Source: an uncultured Paracoccaceae bacterium
GTDB lineage: Bacteria; Pseudomonadota; Alphaproteobacteria; Rhodobacterales; Rhodobacteraceae
DNA length: 64,000 bases
Assembly (NCBI GenBank): GCA_947497985.1
Contig: CANMIX010000002.1
Location: 310,001 to 374,000 of the forward strand
Direction of reading: 5' to 3'
The position numbers and the translations under genes are program-made. Below the pieces are notes generated by a model that saw only the letters and a list, made by a program, of their open reading frames with translations, was not told where the DNA came from and ran no database searches. Positions 17,020 to 26,231 of the stretch are shown here, one piece after another; within the stretch, counting starts at the first letter, position 1; the number at the start of each line of letters is the position of its first letter.

Positions 17020-17214
17020 TCAATAGTGAGGTGGGCGCTCGTCACCAAACACGACACCGCCGCCGCCCTCTGCTTCGCGCCCGGCTTCACGCTCCATCAA
17101 CATGCGAACCCGAGTCTTCAAACGGTCGATATCCTGCTGTTGACGGGTCACGATGTCGCTCATTTCGTCCATACTGCGCATAAGGTGGGCGATTTTCTCT
17201 TCGAGGTGCTGCAT
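17020..17214 (-). CDS. slyX: SlyX family protein
   Basis: A 64-residue protein dominated by one coiled-coil helix (residues 1-45, LEEKIAHLMRSMDEMSDIV), followed by a short acidic/glycine stretch and the ending PPHY that is typical of SlyX. The function of SlyX is not established. It is convergent with hmp. The start is the ATG at 17214. Confidence 0.85.
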   Translation of the reverse strand: MQHLEEKIAHLMRSMDEMSDIVTRQQQDIDRLKTRVRMLMEREAGREAEGGGGVVFGDERPPHY

Positions 17215-17549
17215 TTTGTGGCTCTTTTACGCAAGTGCTGCGAAATTATGCGCCCAAACTTGACGTAGGGGAAGCTTTGCGTGTGTTTTCCCCTTGTTGT
17301 GACGGGGGAATAAAGCTCTAGTCCGCCGATGGGGGCGCATGAAATCAGAAATAGTTTGTGTCGCAAATAGGTACACCATAATATACCGCGCGACTATAGG
17401 CATTGCGCGGTTGTATCTGCGGCATGTCATGTCACCCAGAACGATGGATAGGCTTGCAGCATAAGTCTTGAGGGACATTATCCCTGAGACCTGAGCGACC
17501 GGGCTTATGTGTTGGCACCGTTACGAGAATAAACAAAGGGTACGATGGC
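17215..17549. other. Intergenic region slyX / GntR regulator
   Basis: 335 bases without a supported gene, somewhat AT-richer than the flanks. It lies between two divergent genes and should hold promoters for both. No clear operator was found; short GGGGAA/TTCCCC pairs near 17269-17310 are not convincing as a terminator. Confidence 0.45.
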
Positions 17550-18317
17550 ATGGGCGGACAAATGGCGGTTAAACAGATGGCGTCGCTGTCAAAACGCGAC
17601 ACTCGTCCGCAATACGTCCGAATGGCGGATACTCTGACCGATCGTATTCGCCAAGGATGTTATCCAGTAGACAGTTTATTGCCCACCGAGGCTGAGCTTT
17701 GTCTTGAGTTTGCAACCAGCCGCCACACGGTCCGCGAGGCCCTGCGCCTGTTGACCAATTCAGGTCTGATTTCGCGCCGTCAGGGATCTGGCAGCCGGGT
17801 TCTGTGCCGCTCGGAAGAGGCCTCATATGTGCATACGCTGGGCAATTTCACCGATGTTTTGCGCGAGGTGAGCGAGACGCGGTTCACCGCAAATATCATC
17901 GAAGAAGTGGACACGCAGATCTTTAGCTGCCCGTTCATGAAATTGCCGGAACGCCGGAAATGGTTGCGTATCACCGGTGTGCGCAATGAGGCCAGCACCA
18001 ACCGTGCATTGTGTTTTTCGATGATGTTTATCAACGCCAACTTGCGGGAGGTCGTCGAGGCCGCGCCGGATGGCACTGATCTGAGCCTCACCGTGAGCGA
18101 TGCGCTGGGCGACAGTATCAATGAAATTCAACAAGAGATTTCGGTCGTGCCGGTGCCACAAGAAGTTGCCACGTCGGTTGATCTTGAACCGGGTGATCTG
18201 ACCGTACAGTTCCTGCGGCGTTGCACTGACCTGGACGGCGAAATGCTGGTAGGGTCTGCTAATTTCTATCCTGTGGATCGCTTTTCTTATGGGATGAACG
18301 TCAAACGCGAAGTTTGA
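17550..18317 (+). CDS. GntR-family regulator with UTRA ligand domain
   Basis: A 255-residue regulator. The N-terminal winged helix (about 20-90) has LPTEAELCLEFATSRHTVRE and GLISRRQGSGSRV, typical of GntR. The C-terminal half fits the UTRA effector-binding domain of the HutC/PhnF branch (QEISVVPVPQEVATSVDLEP). Start sites at 17550 and 17577 are both possible. It converges on the PhoD-like gene with 12 bases between stops, so its target is not obvious; PhnF-like members respond to phosphonates or phosphate supply, but that is only an association. Confidence 0.85.
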   Translation: MGGQMAVKQMASLSKRDTRPQYVRMADTLTDRIRQGCYPVDSLLPTEAELCLEFATSRHTVREALRLLTNSGLISRRQGSGSRVLCRSEEASYVHTLGNFTDVLREVSETRFTANIIEEVDTQIFSCPFMKLPERRKWLRITGVRNEASTNRALCFSMMFINANLREVVEAAPDGTDLSLTVSDALGDSINEIQQEISVVPVPQEVATSVDLEPGDLTVQFLRRCTDLDGEMLVGSANFYPVDRFSYGMNVKREV

Positions 18318-18329
18318 CCGGGCGGTGGA

Positions 18330-19778
18330 TTACAGCGCCAACGCAGGTGAGCGGCCCGAGGGTTCAATTTCCCATGCTGCCGACCAGCTGTTGTTGTGAC
18401 GTTCAAGCACCAGATAATTGCGTTCGGCCACATAGCGGTATCGTTGCCCCGGAATGCGGCGGATGCGGACGGGGTGGTCTGGCAGGGGATCTTCGCCCAG
18501 CCAGGACAAAGCACCCAGAATGCGGGCCCAGGCTGCAGGCGGCGCGCGATGCGAAATGCCCGAGGCCACAAGTTGGTGCAGCACTTCATTGTCGGCGAGA
18601 TCGAGCGTTGCGCGCGTGGCCAGGTGGATTTCACCAGAGAGAACAGTCAGGGTCTGTGATGGGCTCTCTCCCATCTGCAGCACCAGTTTTAACATGCGCC
18701 GCCAGCTGTCCCGGTGGGCCCGGCTTTGCCATTGATCGCGCAGATCATCCTCGTACTTTTGCATTGATGGGATAGCGACCATCACGGCTTCCAGCAGGGA
18801 CAGGCGCGGGCCGAGCAATGGCACACTGGACATCAAAAAGGTCTGACCTTCGAACGGCGCGTTTGCGGCGGCCTCCATCATGGCCCAACCAGAAGGGCCC
18901 ATCACCTCGCGCCTTGTGCGCTGGCTGCGCAGGTCTGGCGCCAGGATGCGAAACCTGCCCGTTTGGATCTGCCAACCCAGATGATGGCCGCGGGGATCTG
19001 CAAACCGATTGGGCAATTCTCCTTCACGTGCGGCCGCCTGAAAGGTCAAAAATGCTTCGCGGGCGACCGTGAACAGGGTCTGACCCACCGGCGAATAGGT
19101 GCGCGAACGTTTCAGCGACCCCCAGCCATCGCAGATGTCATGATCATCCCACTGCATAAGTGACGGCACGCGCGCCGCGATCCAGGCGAATTCAGTGCCG
19201 GCATAAAGACGCACGTAGCGTTCAAAGAACCGTTGACGCAGGTGGGTATAGAGATCATCCAGATCGGCGCGCGAAGGATCCGATGGCAGATCATCGGGCC
19301 AGCCTTCGCTCAGGGGATGGTCGTGGGTGGCCTCATCTGCGTAAACTTGATCACCGCCGTGTAACAGCAACGAGAACGGCCGATCCCGGTGCTGATCCGC
19401 AAGGCGCGCCCACATCGCGTTACGCTCCGTCGGGCTGCGGCCCATGTCGCCGTGTTCCTCACCATTGCAGGAGACAAAGGCACAGTGCATATCCGCAGTC
19501 AACGGACCGGACACTGCATAATCGGTGCCGTTCCACGTGTAGGTACCGCTGCCATCACCTGGCAGCGCAAACCGTGCCACAAAGACGCGATGGTCCGGGT
19601 AGGTCGCGATTTCCGAGCAAAGGACGTTCTGTCCCGCCACAGTCACCGGCGGCAGGACGGTGCCGTTTTCGACGACAAACAATGCCGCCAATTGCAGGAC
19701 GGCGTTTTTAGGCCTCACCTCATCCAAAAAGAGGATTGGTCCAACGAGAGCGGGAAGGGGATGGATTTGATCAGTCAT
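18330..19778 (-). CDS. PhoD-like metallophosphatase
   Basis: A 482-residue protein of the alkaline phosphatase D superfamily. Metal-binding blocks are visible: FVSCNG, LLHGGDQVYAD (about 140-150), MQWDDHDICDGWG and LTVLSGEIHLA. The start is the ATG at 19778 (MTDQIHPLPALVGPILFLDE); the upstream frame is not protein-like. There is no Tat or Sec signal, unlike classical secreted PhoD, so it probably acts in the cytoplasm. It lies next to a GntR/UTRA regulator. Confidence 0.85.
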   Translation of the reverse strand: MTDQIHPLPALVGPILFLDEVRPKNAVLQLAALFVVENGTVLPPVTVAGQNVLCSEIATYPDHRVFVARFALPGDGSGTYTWNGTDYAVSGPLTADMHCAFVSCNGEEHGDMGRSPTERNAMWARLADQHRDRPFSLLLHGGDQVYADEATHDHPLSEGWPDDLPSDPSRADLDDLYTHLRQRFFERYVRLYAGTEFAWIAARVPSLMQWDDHDICDGWGSLKRSRTYSPVGQTLFTVAREAFLTFQAAAREGELPNRFADPRGHHLGWQIQTGRFRILAPDLRSQRTRREVMGPSGWAMMEAAANAPFEGQTFLMSSVPLLGPRLSLLEAVMVAIPSMQKYEDDLRDQWQSRAHRDSWRRMLKLVLQMGESPSQTLTVLSGEIHLATRATLDLADNEVLHQLVASGISHRAPPAAWARILGALSWLGEDPLPDHPVRIRRIPGQRYRYVAERNYLVLERHNNSWSAAWEIEPSGRSPALAL

Positions 19779-20350
19779 GTTATGGACATAGGTAGGATGC
19801 AGCCTGTCCCTTATACAAGGTCGTGTATTACAGTTTTTGAGGGGCCTGAGCCTGTGCGCAAGAAATAGGCGAATTTTCTGTTTAATTTGCGGGGCCTGTT
19901 TTCGCACTGCGCCTGAATTATTCATTTTTCGTAAAGGCTTGCTGCGAAACACGCGGCCTTCAGCCATGCGGGCGGCCGCCCCGTTAACCCTTTTCTACCT
20001 GAAAAATAGCGGTTTTCGCATTATAAGCGCTCCGGGGATGATTCGAGGGGTGCACCGACCTCCCGTGCGGCGGTTGTCGCAGGGTTAAAGAAGGCAGGGC
20101 AAACCGAAATTTAACGGCTGATAAGTAAGCTTACTGCGAGCGATTGAATTCGTCGCGCATGGTTTGCTGTGTCTTGGTGTCCGGTTTGGGCGTCGGGCAT
20201 CGGGTTTGGGGCCCGGTCGGTGTCACGATGGCGACGAAGACCCTTGTTGTGTTGGGTAATGAGTTGAGTTTGCGCGCTGTTGTTTTGGCGCTTTGGGGGA
20301 TCGCGTGCTGCGAAGGATGTGCTGTGTTTTGTGGGTAACGACGGGAGTCT
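19779..20350. other. Long intergenic region before the sensor-kinase-like gene
   Basis: 572 bases between divergent genes. A 64-codon frame near 20144-20338 exists but has no ribosome site or recognisable motif. The part from about 20170 is rich in GTT/TTG and may be an untranslated leader of the rightward gene, which has GGGAG just before its start. No riboswitch or palindrome could be assigned. Confidence 0.45.
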
Positions 20351-21961
20351 ATGATGGGCTACGCTGATGGTGAGGGTGACTGGTCAACCTCTGCGTCTCC
20401 GTCGGCCTCTCATTCTGTTGCGCAACGCGGTGCAACTGGGGGCTGGCTGCACGGGCAGACGGCGGGGCTGCGATCACGAATGTCTCGGTGGTTGCCCGAC
20501 AGGTTGAGCCTGCGGTTGGTGTTGGCGTCGCTTCTGATCAGTTCGTTTCTGTCCTTTTTTGCGACAGCGATCCAGATTTTCAGCAGCTATCACCGGCAAA
20601 AGACCGATACGCTGCGGGTGTTCCAGCAGGTTGAACAGGTCATGCAGCGCCAATTGGAACAGGCCCTGTGGGAGTTCGACTTTGATCAGGTGGAACTGAT
20701 CCTTGATGGATTGCTGGCCCAAAGTGAGATCTTTTACGTGGCGCTGGTCTCGCCTACCGGACACCAGTGGAGGCGTGGAGACCCCAAACCGGGGCCCATG
20801 ACCGGTGAATTCAAACTCTCAGTGTCAAATTCCAACGGTGAGGCCACCCATGTGGGTGATCTCAGCGTTCACTTGACCCTGGACGCGGTGAAAGACCGGG
20901 TCAAAGCGCAGTTTTGGACAACGCTGATTTCAAACATCGCCAAAGCCTATGTGGGGGCGACGCTTTTGATGATTGTTGTGCATCGGCTGATCATCCGACA
21001 TCTCAAAAAAGTGGCGGTGCATGTTTCGGGCGCGGAGCCGATAGAGCAGGGACGAAGGCTAACGTTGGACCGAAAACCGCCGCACGAACCGGATGCGTTG
21101 GAACAGATCGTCAGCGCGATTCATGGTTTCGAAACGCGGGTTGAAGGGCATGTGCAGCAGCTGGATCAGGAAATGTCAGATCGTGCCAAGGCCCAGAGGG
21201 AGGCTGAACTGGCTGCCCAGGCCCGCACCCAGTTTTTGGCCAATATGAGCCAAGATATTCGCACTCCAATGAATTCGATCCTGGGGCTGTTTCAATTGAT
21301 CCAAAACAGCGATGAAGTGCCAGAACGTCACCGCGCGCAGGCGCAATTCGGTCTTGGTGCAGCGCATCACTTGAGCGCGCAATTGATCAATATGTTGGAT
21401 CTGTCCCGTCTGGACAGTGGCGACATCACTCCGACGCCGATTGCGACGGATCTGCGTGTGCTGGCAGATGGCTGGCTGGCCCATGCCCGTGCCTTGGTGC
21501 GGCGCCAGGAGAGTAAAGCCATCGTTTTGCTGGATTGGCATTCGGAACTATCGCCCAACTACAGTTTGGACGGCAATCAGGTGACGCGCATTGTCGAATG
21601 CTTGTGCGACAACGCAGCCAAATTCTGCCGCAAGGGCCAGATATCTATCACGGTGCGCCCGCTGGTGGCCGCGTCAACGCGTGGTGGTCTGACGGAGGGT
21701 GCGGTGCCAGGCGGGTTGGAGATTTTGGTGCGCGATTGTGGTCCGGGCATTCGCTATGAGGATCGCGACAGGATCTTCGAACGGTTCACCAGCATCGAAG
21801 AACATCTGCAGATCAAGTCCGAAGGAGCGGGCCTGGGGCTCGCGCTTGCGCGGGAGATGGCGCAGTTGCTGGGCGGAAGCCTGGAGGTGTCCGAAAGCGA
21901 AGCCTCGCCCTTTACCAATGAGTTCCGTTTGATCCTGCCCAATGTGGCGCCAGTTTCCTGA
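20351..21961 (+). CDS. Membrane histidine-kinase-like protein lacking the phospho-acceptor histidine
   Basis: A 536-residue protein. One membrane helix lies at about 55-80 and another at about 195-215, flanking a roughly 115-residue periplasmic domain. The dimerisation helix carries FLANMSQDIRTPMNSILG: the normal MSHEIRTP histidine is glutamine (codon CAA at 21251-21253). The ATPase domain keeps the N box (CLCDNAAKFC), G1 (VRDCGPGI), F box (IFERFTS) and G2 (GAGLGLALAREMA). It may bind ATP but cannot autophosphorylate in the usual way. No response regulator is adjacent. It precedes the Ser/Thr kinase operon by about 380 bases on the same strand. Confidence 0.88.
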   Translation: MMGYADGEGDWSTSASPSASHSVAQRGATGGWLHGQTAGLRSRMSRWLPDRLSLRLVLASLLISSFLSFFATAIQIFSSYHRQKTDTLRVFQQVEQVMQRQLEQALWEFDFDQVELILDGLLAQSEIFYVALVSPTGHQWRRGDPKPGPMTGEFKLSVSNSNGEATHVGDLSVHLTLDAVKDRVKAQFWTTLISNIAKAYVGATLLMIVVHRLIIRHLKKVAVHVSGAEPIEQGRRLTLDRKPPHEPDALEQIVSAIHGFETRVEGHVQQLDQEMSDRAKAQREAELAAQARTQFLANMSQDIRTPMNSILGLFQLIQNSDEVPERHRAQAQFGLGAAHHLSAQLINMLDLSRLDSGDITPTPIATDLRVLADGWLAHARALVRRQESKAIVLLDWHSELSPNYSLDGNQVTRIVECLCDNAAKFCRKGQISITVRPLVAASTRGGLTEGAVPGGLEILVRDCGPGIRYEDRDRIFERFTSIEEHLQIKSEGAGLGLALAREMAQLLGGSLEVSESEASPFTNEFRLILPNVAPVS

Positions 21962-22340
21962 TCCAACGCCGCGCTGACGAGTGACCTTAGGCGGATATAT
22001 GGCCCTGGGAGATTCGCATGGCTTTTTGCCATGTGCGGCCCATTTGGGCCAAGGTCGTTAAAATGCGCACGAATTTTGGCTCTAAATCCCTGAATTCGCG
22101 CAATTTTACCAAAAACACCCGGATAAAGTTAAACCCGCGTAAAGGCCTTGTTTCCAACGCGTTTGTGCACGCTTGTGGCGAAAATCGGTCACAAATGCCG
22201 CAATTGCCCCGATGTTGCCGCATTTCGAACACAGGTCTTGCCGAGCCTTTGATGGACGAAAACACCGCATGAACCAGCGGTTGGCCGGGTACAAATCCCG
22301 CCTGTCCCATTGAGTGCCGAGCAAGGAAAGCGAACCCAAC
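21962..22340. other. Intergenic region before the Ser/Thr kinase operon
   Basis: 379 bases without a supported gene, AT-richer in the middle (22030-22140). It probably contains the promoter of the kinase-GTPase operon. No terminator hairpin with a T-run was seen after the sensor gene, so read-through is possible. Confidence 0.4.
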
Positions 22341-23762
22341 GTGTTGCCACAAACCTGTGTCCCTCCGTCTCAGCCAGAGACCATCCGCGCGAGCGATGAA
22401 GTGCTTGCGCTGCCGTTTGGGCACAGCCTTTTGCAGGGGCAATACCGGATCGAGCGGGAGCTGATGGCTGGCGGTTTTGGCATCACCTATCTGGCACGGG
22501 ACAGTCTGGACCGGCAGGTGGTGATCAAGGAATGTTTCCCGGCCGGTTTCTGCATTCGCGAAGGCGTCAAAGTCGCGACCCATTCGCCCTATCGCGCGAA
22601 GTCCTTCAAAAATGTGTTGCGCCACTTTCTGCGTGAGGCCCAGTGGTTGGCGCGCGCGCAACACGACAGCATTGTCACCGTGCATCAGGTTTTTAAGGAA
22701 AACGGCACCGCGTATATCGCGATGGAGTGTATCGAGGGCTGCGATCTGGTGACCTTGCGTTCCGAGGACGCGGCGCGGTTGGATCAGGAACTGCTGTCGC
22801 ATCTCCTGGCGCAAGCCTTGGAGGCGGTGTCGGTTTTGCACACGCAAGGCATCCTGCACCGAGATCTGTCGCCGGACAATTTTTTGATTGATGCCGCGAA
22901 CCACCTGACCTTGATCGATTTCGGCGCGGCCTGCGGAGTGCAGGGCGGCGCGGACACCGCTCTGGGCGCGATGTTGTCTGTCAAAGACGGCTATTCACCC
23001 CATGAGTTTTACCAACCCGACATGCCGCAACGCCTGTCTAGCGATCTCTATTCTCTGGGGGCGACGTTTTACTTCCTGATCACGGGAACGCCGCCGCCGG
23101 ATGCGCAGGCGCGCTTGAAAGCGGTCACTGCGGGCTATGATGATCCCTGTTCCCTGCTCGAAGTGGGGGACTGGCCTTTTGATGCGGCTTTCCTGCGCGC
23201 GATCGACAAAGCCATGTCGATCCTGCCTGGAATGCGGTTTCAGTCGGCTGAAGAATGGGCCGACAGTCTGGTGCTGCAGGCCCGGCCGGCACTGGATGCG
23301 CAACCGGCAACCAACACCGCCCAACCTCATATCGACGCCGTCGAAGAGGCTGGAACATCCCCGGTTCCAGCGGCGGTGATTTCTGACCTTGTGGCGGCAA
23401 CCAACAAACAGGTGACACCGGGACGCCCGGCGCGCACCGCATCCACTGCTGCCGCGATGCCTGCGCCCAAAAAGCCAGCCCAGATGGTTGACATGTTTGG
23501 TGAGCCGATCGGCGATGTGGATCAGTGGCTGGAGGCACAAGATCAGATGGCCCGCCGACAGATTGAACCGGTTGCGAAAAAAAGCACGCCGCCGCGCCGC
23601 CGTGAGCAAAGGCCGTCTCCGCAACCTGCTGGGGGCGCGTCGAAATTGGAAACAAAAGCCGAGAAACGCGCGTCTGAGACCGGATGGGCGGATCGTGTGG
23701 CGCGGATTTGGGGGGCGGGTGATCGCTCTGATGCCATGACAGTAAATGGGAAGACGACATGA
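22341..23762 (+). CDS. Hanks-type serine/threonine protein kinase
   Basis: A 473-residue soluble kinase. The GTG at 22341 is preceded by AAGGAAAG; a GTG at 22314 is also open. The catalytic core shows the P-loop LMAGGFGITYLARD, the ATP lysine in VVIKECFP, catalytic HRDLSPDN, metal-binding LIDFGAA, and an activation segment ending GYSPHEF where most kinases have APE. All catalytic residues are present. From about residue 300 a Pro/Ala/Gln-rich tail follows, with no membrane helix. It overlaps the FHA gene by four bases (ATGA) and a PP2C gene follows, making a reversible-phosphorylation set. Confidence 0.93.
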   Translation: MLPQTCVPPSQPETIRASDEVLALPFGHSLLQGQYRIERELMAGGFGITYLARDSLDRQVVIKECFPAGFCIREGVKVATHSPYRAKSFKNVLRHFLREAQWLARAQHDSIVTVHQVFKENGTAYIAMECIEGCDLVTLRSEDAARLDQELLSHLLAQALEAVSVLHTQGILHRDLSPDNFLIDAANHLTLIDFGAACGVQGGADTALGAMLSVKDGYSPHEFYQPDMPQRLSSDLYSLGATFYFLITGTPPPDAQARLKAVTAGYDDPCSLLEVGDWPFDAAFLRAIDKAMSILPGMRFQSAEEWADSLVLQARPALDAQPATNTAQPHIDAVEEAGTSPVPAAVISDLVAATNKQVTPGRPARTASTAAAMPAPKKPAQMVDMFGEPIGDVDQWLEAQDQMARRQIEPVAKKSTPPRRREQRPSPQPAGGASKLETKAEKRASETGWADRVARIWGAGDRSDAMTVNGKTT

Positions 23763-25306
23763 AGTTTATCAAGGACATCATCGGTGAGAAGCGAGATCAG
23801 ATCCCGATGAGCCCAGCGGATGGAGGACAGGTGCAGGGTACGGCGGCGCCGGAGCGGGACATGTTGACCTCCATTCTGGCGGAGACGCGCGCCAATGCAC
23901 AGGCCACTCCCCCCCTCAAGCTGGAGGCTGCGTCGCGGGTGGAAGAGGCTGCTGAACCTCGCAAAGAGGCAGTGGTCGCTGCGTCCGAGACACGTGTCGA
24001 CACACCCGCATCTGATGCAGTTGTGACCCCAGATAGCGCAGATGCGCTGACGGCTTTTCTGGCGGAACGCAATCGCGTCTTGCAGTCGGTTGTCCCCGCT
24101 GAGGCGGCCCCTGAACCGCTAGCGGAAGACGCGCGGGACGACGCCATTGTTGTGGATGATACGGACGCAGATGCAGCGCCTTTGGCGGATGACGGTGGTC
24201 TGGAGCGTCCTTACCGGATTTTCACCCGTCGCAATCGCACCAAGATGCTGCGTCTGGAGGCTGCAGTAGAAGCCGCGTCGCAGAGCGGTAGTGACAGCAG
24301 TTTGCCAGCAGAAGATGTGACCGAAGACGTCTATTTTGCAGATGAGGATTTTGCAGATGAGATTGATTTGGAGCAGGGCAGCTACGAAGGTACTCGCGTG
24401 GACCTTCTGGATCATGGGCCGGATGAGTTTATGCATATCCGTAACGCAGCGACGGCCACCGCTCCGCCACCCGCCGAGCTACAGCCCTTCTCTCACACTG
24501 ACGTCCCGTCGCAACCACTTGGGACCGGAGCTTCGGCACCTGGCGAAGAGTTAGGCGACACCAACGGGTCTCGGCCCGCGCGACGGGCAGTGACGCCGGA
24601 TCCGGTAAAGCTGGTCACGGATCCGGCGTTCACCGGGGGGGCAGAGCTGGCGGCAGACAGACCTGTCGAAGGCCAAGAATTGCCGGTGGATGAGCAGGCC
24701 AACCCTGCGCCAATGCGCGTGGTCGAAGCGTCATCCGCAAGCCCGAGGCCGGAATTGGGTGCGGCCTTTCCTGAACCTGCCTTTGCAGAGACTGCGGCGG
24801 CTGCGGGCGTGGATCTAGGCGAAGCGGATCTGGGATTGCCTATGGGGCGCGCCGGTCGAGTGAAGACGCGGCTCTTGGGATTTGATGCGGATATGGGCGT
24901 CGGTGATCCCTTTGCGCAGACAGACGTGTCGGACAATGGCGGGGTTACACAGTTTCCAGTTGGCTGGCTGGTTGTCGTGGACGGGCCGGGGCGCGGGGCC
25001 GGTTTTACCTTGTTCGCAGGCGTCAGCGTCATTGGCCGGGGCGAGGGCCAGACCGTGCGATTGGATTTCGGCGACAGCAGTATTTCGCGCGACCAGCATG
25101 CCGCCATTGCCTATGACCCTGAACAACAAGGGTTCTTTATTGGCCACGGTGGCAAAGCGAACTTGGTGCGCCGCAATGGGCGTCCCGTGCTCAGCACCGA
25201 AGCTTTGGCACCCGGCGATGTCATTCGCGTGGGCGAGACAACTTTGCGGTTTGTGCCGCTGTGCGGACCAGAGTTTTCGTGGCAGGACGGAGCGCATCTT
25301 GGTTGA
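23759..25306 (+). CDS. FHA-domain protein with long acidic N-terminal region
   Basis: A 515-residue protein. Residues 1 to about 390 are acidic, Ala/Glu/Asp/Pro-rich and probably disordered, with repeats such as FADEDFADEIDLE. The C-terminal about 110 residues form an FHA phosphothreonine-binding domain: VIGRGEGQ, SSISRDQHAAI (serine and histidine of the motif) and NLVRRNGRPV. It starts within the kinase stop codon (ATGA). It is likely an adaptor or substrate that recruits phosphorylated partners. Confidence 0.92.
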   Translation: MKFIKDIIGEKRDQIPMSPADGGQVQGTAAPERDMLTSILAETRANAQATPPLKLEAASRVEEAAEPRKEAVVAASETRVDTPASDAVVTPDSADALTAFLAERNRVLQSVVPAEAAPEPLAEDARDDAIVVDDTDADAAPLADDGGLERPYRIFTRRNRTKMLRLEAAVEAASQSGSDSSLPAEDVTEDVYFADEDFADEIDLEQGSYEGTRVDLLDHGPDEFMHIRNAATATAPPPAELQPFSHTDVPSQPLGTGASAPGEELGDTNGSRPARRAVTPDPVKLVTDPAFTGGAELAADRPVEGQELPVDEQANPAPMRVVEASSASPRPELGAAFPEPAFAETAAAAGVDLGEADLGLPMGRAGRVKTRLLGFDADMGVGDPFAQTDVSDNGGVTQFPVGWLVVVDGPGRGAGFTLFAGVSVIGRGEGQTVRLDFGDSSISRDQHAAIAYDPEQQGFFIGHGGKANLVRRNGRPVLSTEALAPGDVIRVGETTLRFVPLCGPEFSWQDGAHLG

Positions 25307-26231
25307 GCTGATCTATGATACGGCCACCGCGCTCAGTCAGGGGCGACGGGATCGGCAGGAAGACGCGGTGGTTGCCGATTTTCAGACCGGCACCGGACAG
25401 GGGTTTGCGGTTTTATCTGATGGCATGGGCGGTCACGCGGGCGGCGATGTCGCCAGCAAGATCGTGGTGACCGAGGTCTTTGCCGAATTGAAGCTGCGCA
25501 GTGGCGACACTCAGGCCCTGGAAACGGGTATGACGCCTATTCTGGTGGAGGCGGCCAAAGGGGCGAACGCTTGCCTGGCGCAATATGCCGAGGGCGACCC
25601 GACCCGCAAAGGCATGGGCGCCACCCTGTTGGCGCCGGTAATCCTGGGTCGCAAGCTCTATTGGGTGTCAGTCGGAGACTCGCCGTTGTTTCTGCTGCGC
25701 GAGGGGCGGTTGCGGCGGCTCAACGCCGATCACTCGATGGCGGCGCATCTGGATCAATTGGTGGCGGCGGGTAAGATCAATTCCGAAACTGCACGGCGTC
25801 ACCCGGACCGTGCCTGCGTCACCTCCGTTCTGGCGGGGCGTGCGATTGCGGAAATTGACTGTCCGGCGCAGCCTTTGACCTTGCGACCACGCGATATTGT
25901 GGTGGCGGCCAGTGACGGGCTGATGTCGATGGAGATCAAAGCCTTGGAGCGTTGCCTGTGCACCCATGCCGACAGCCCTGCTGCGCAGATCGCCCAGCAT
26001 CTGCTGGCCGAGGTCGCAGCCCTGGGGCAGGCGGAACAGGACAATTTGGCTTTCTGCGTGATCCGGGTTTTGCCGCCTTTGGTGCCGGTCGCGATGGAGC
26101 CGCCTGAAAATCTGCAAATGCAACACGCACCGCGCAAAAGCTTTCGCCGCCGCAAGACAACGATGGTGGCCGCCGCACAGCATCAAAACGGCCAGCTTCA
26201 TTTTCACAGCCTATCAAAGAGGTCACTGTGA
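25299..26231 (+). CDS. PP2C/PPM-type protein phosphatase
   Basis: A 310-residue phosphatase. The start is the TTG at 25299, with GGACGGAG just upstream, inside the end of the FHA gene (8-base overlap). PPM motifs in order are RRDRQEDAVV, LSDGMGGHAGGDVAS, GMGATLLAPV, WVSVGDSPLFLLR, LNADHS, AASDGLM and EQDNLAF, so the metal-binding aspartates are present. The C-terminal 50 residues are basic and look disordered. It is the natural opponent of the upstream Ser/Thr kinase. Confidence 0.92.
   Translation: MVELIYDTATALSQGRRDRQEDAVVADFQTGTGQGFAVLSDGMGGHAGGDVASKIVVTEVFAELKLRSGDTQALETGMTPILVEAAKGANACLAQYAEGDPTRKGMGATLLAPVILGRKLYWVSVGDSPLFLLREGRLRRLNADHSMAAHLDQLVAAGKINSETARRHPDRACVTSVLAGRAIAEIDCPAQPLTLRPRDIVVAASDGLMSMEIKALERCLCTHADSPAAQIAQHLLAEVAALGQAEQDNLAFCVIRVLPPLVPVAMEPPENLQMQHAPRKSFRRRKTTMVAAAQHQNGQLHFHSLSKRSL

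Noticed and set aside
20144-20338. 64-codon frame before the sensor-kinase-like gene
   Set aside because: No ribosome site and no motif; the GTT/TTG-rich sequence looks like a leader.
22341-26231. Type VI secretion regulatory genes (PpkA, Fha, PppA)
   Set aside because: Kinase, FHA and PP2C match in kind, but no tss genes are adjacent and the kinase has no membrane anchor. T6SS genes elsewhere in the genome cannot be excluded.
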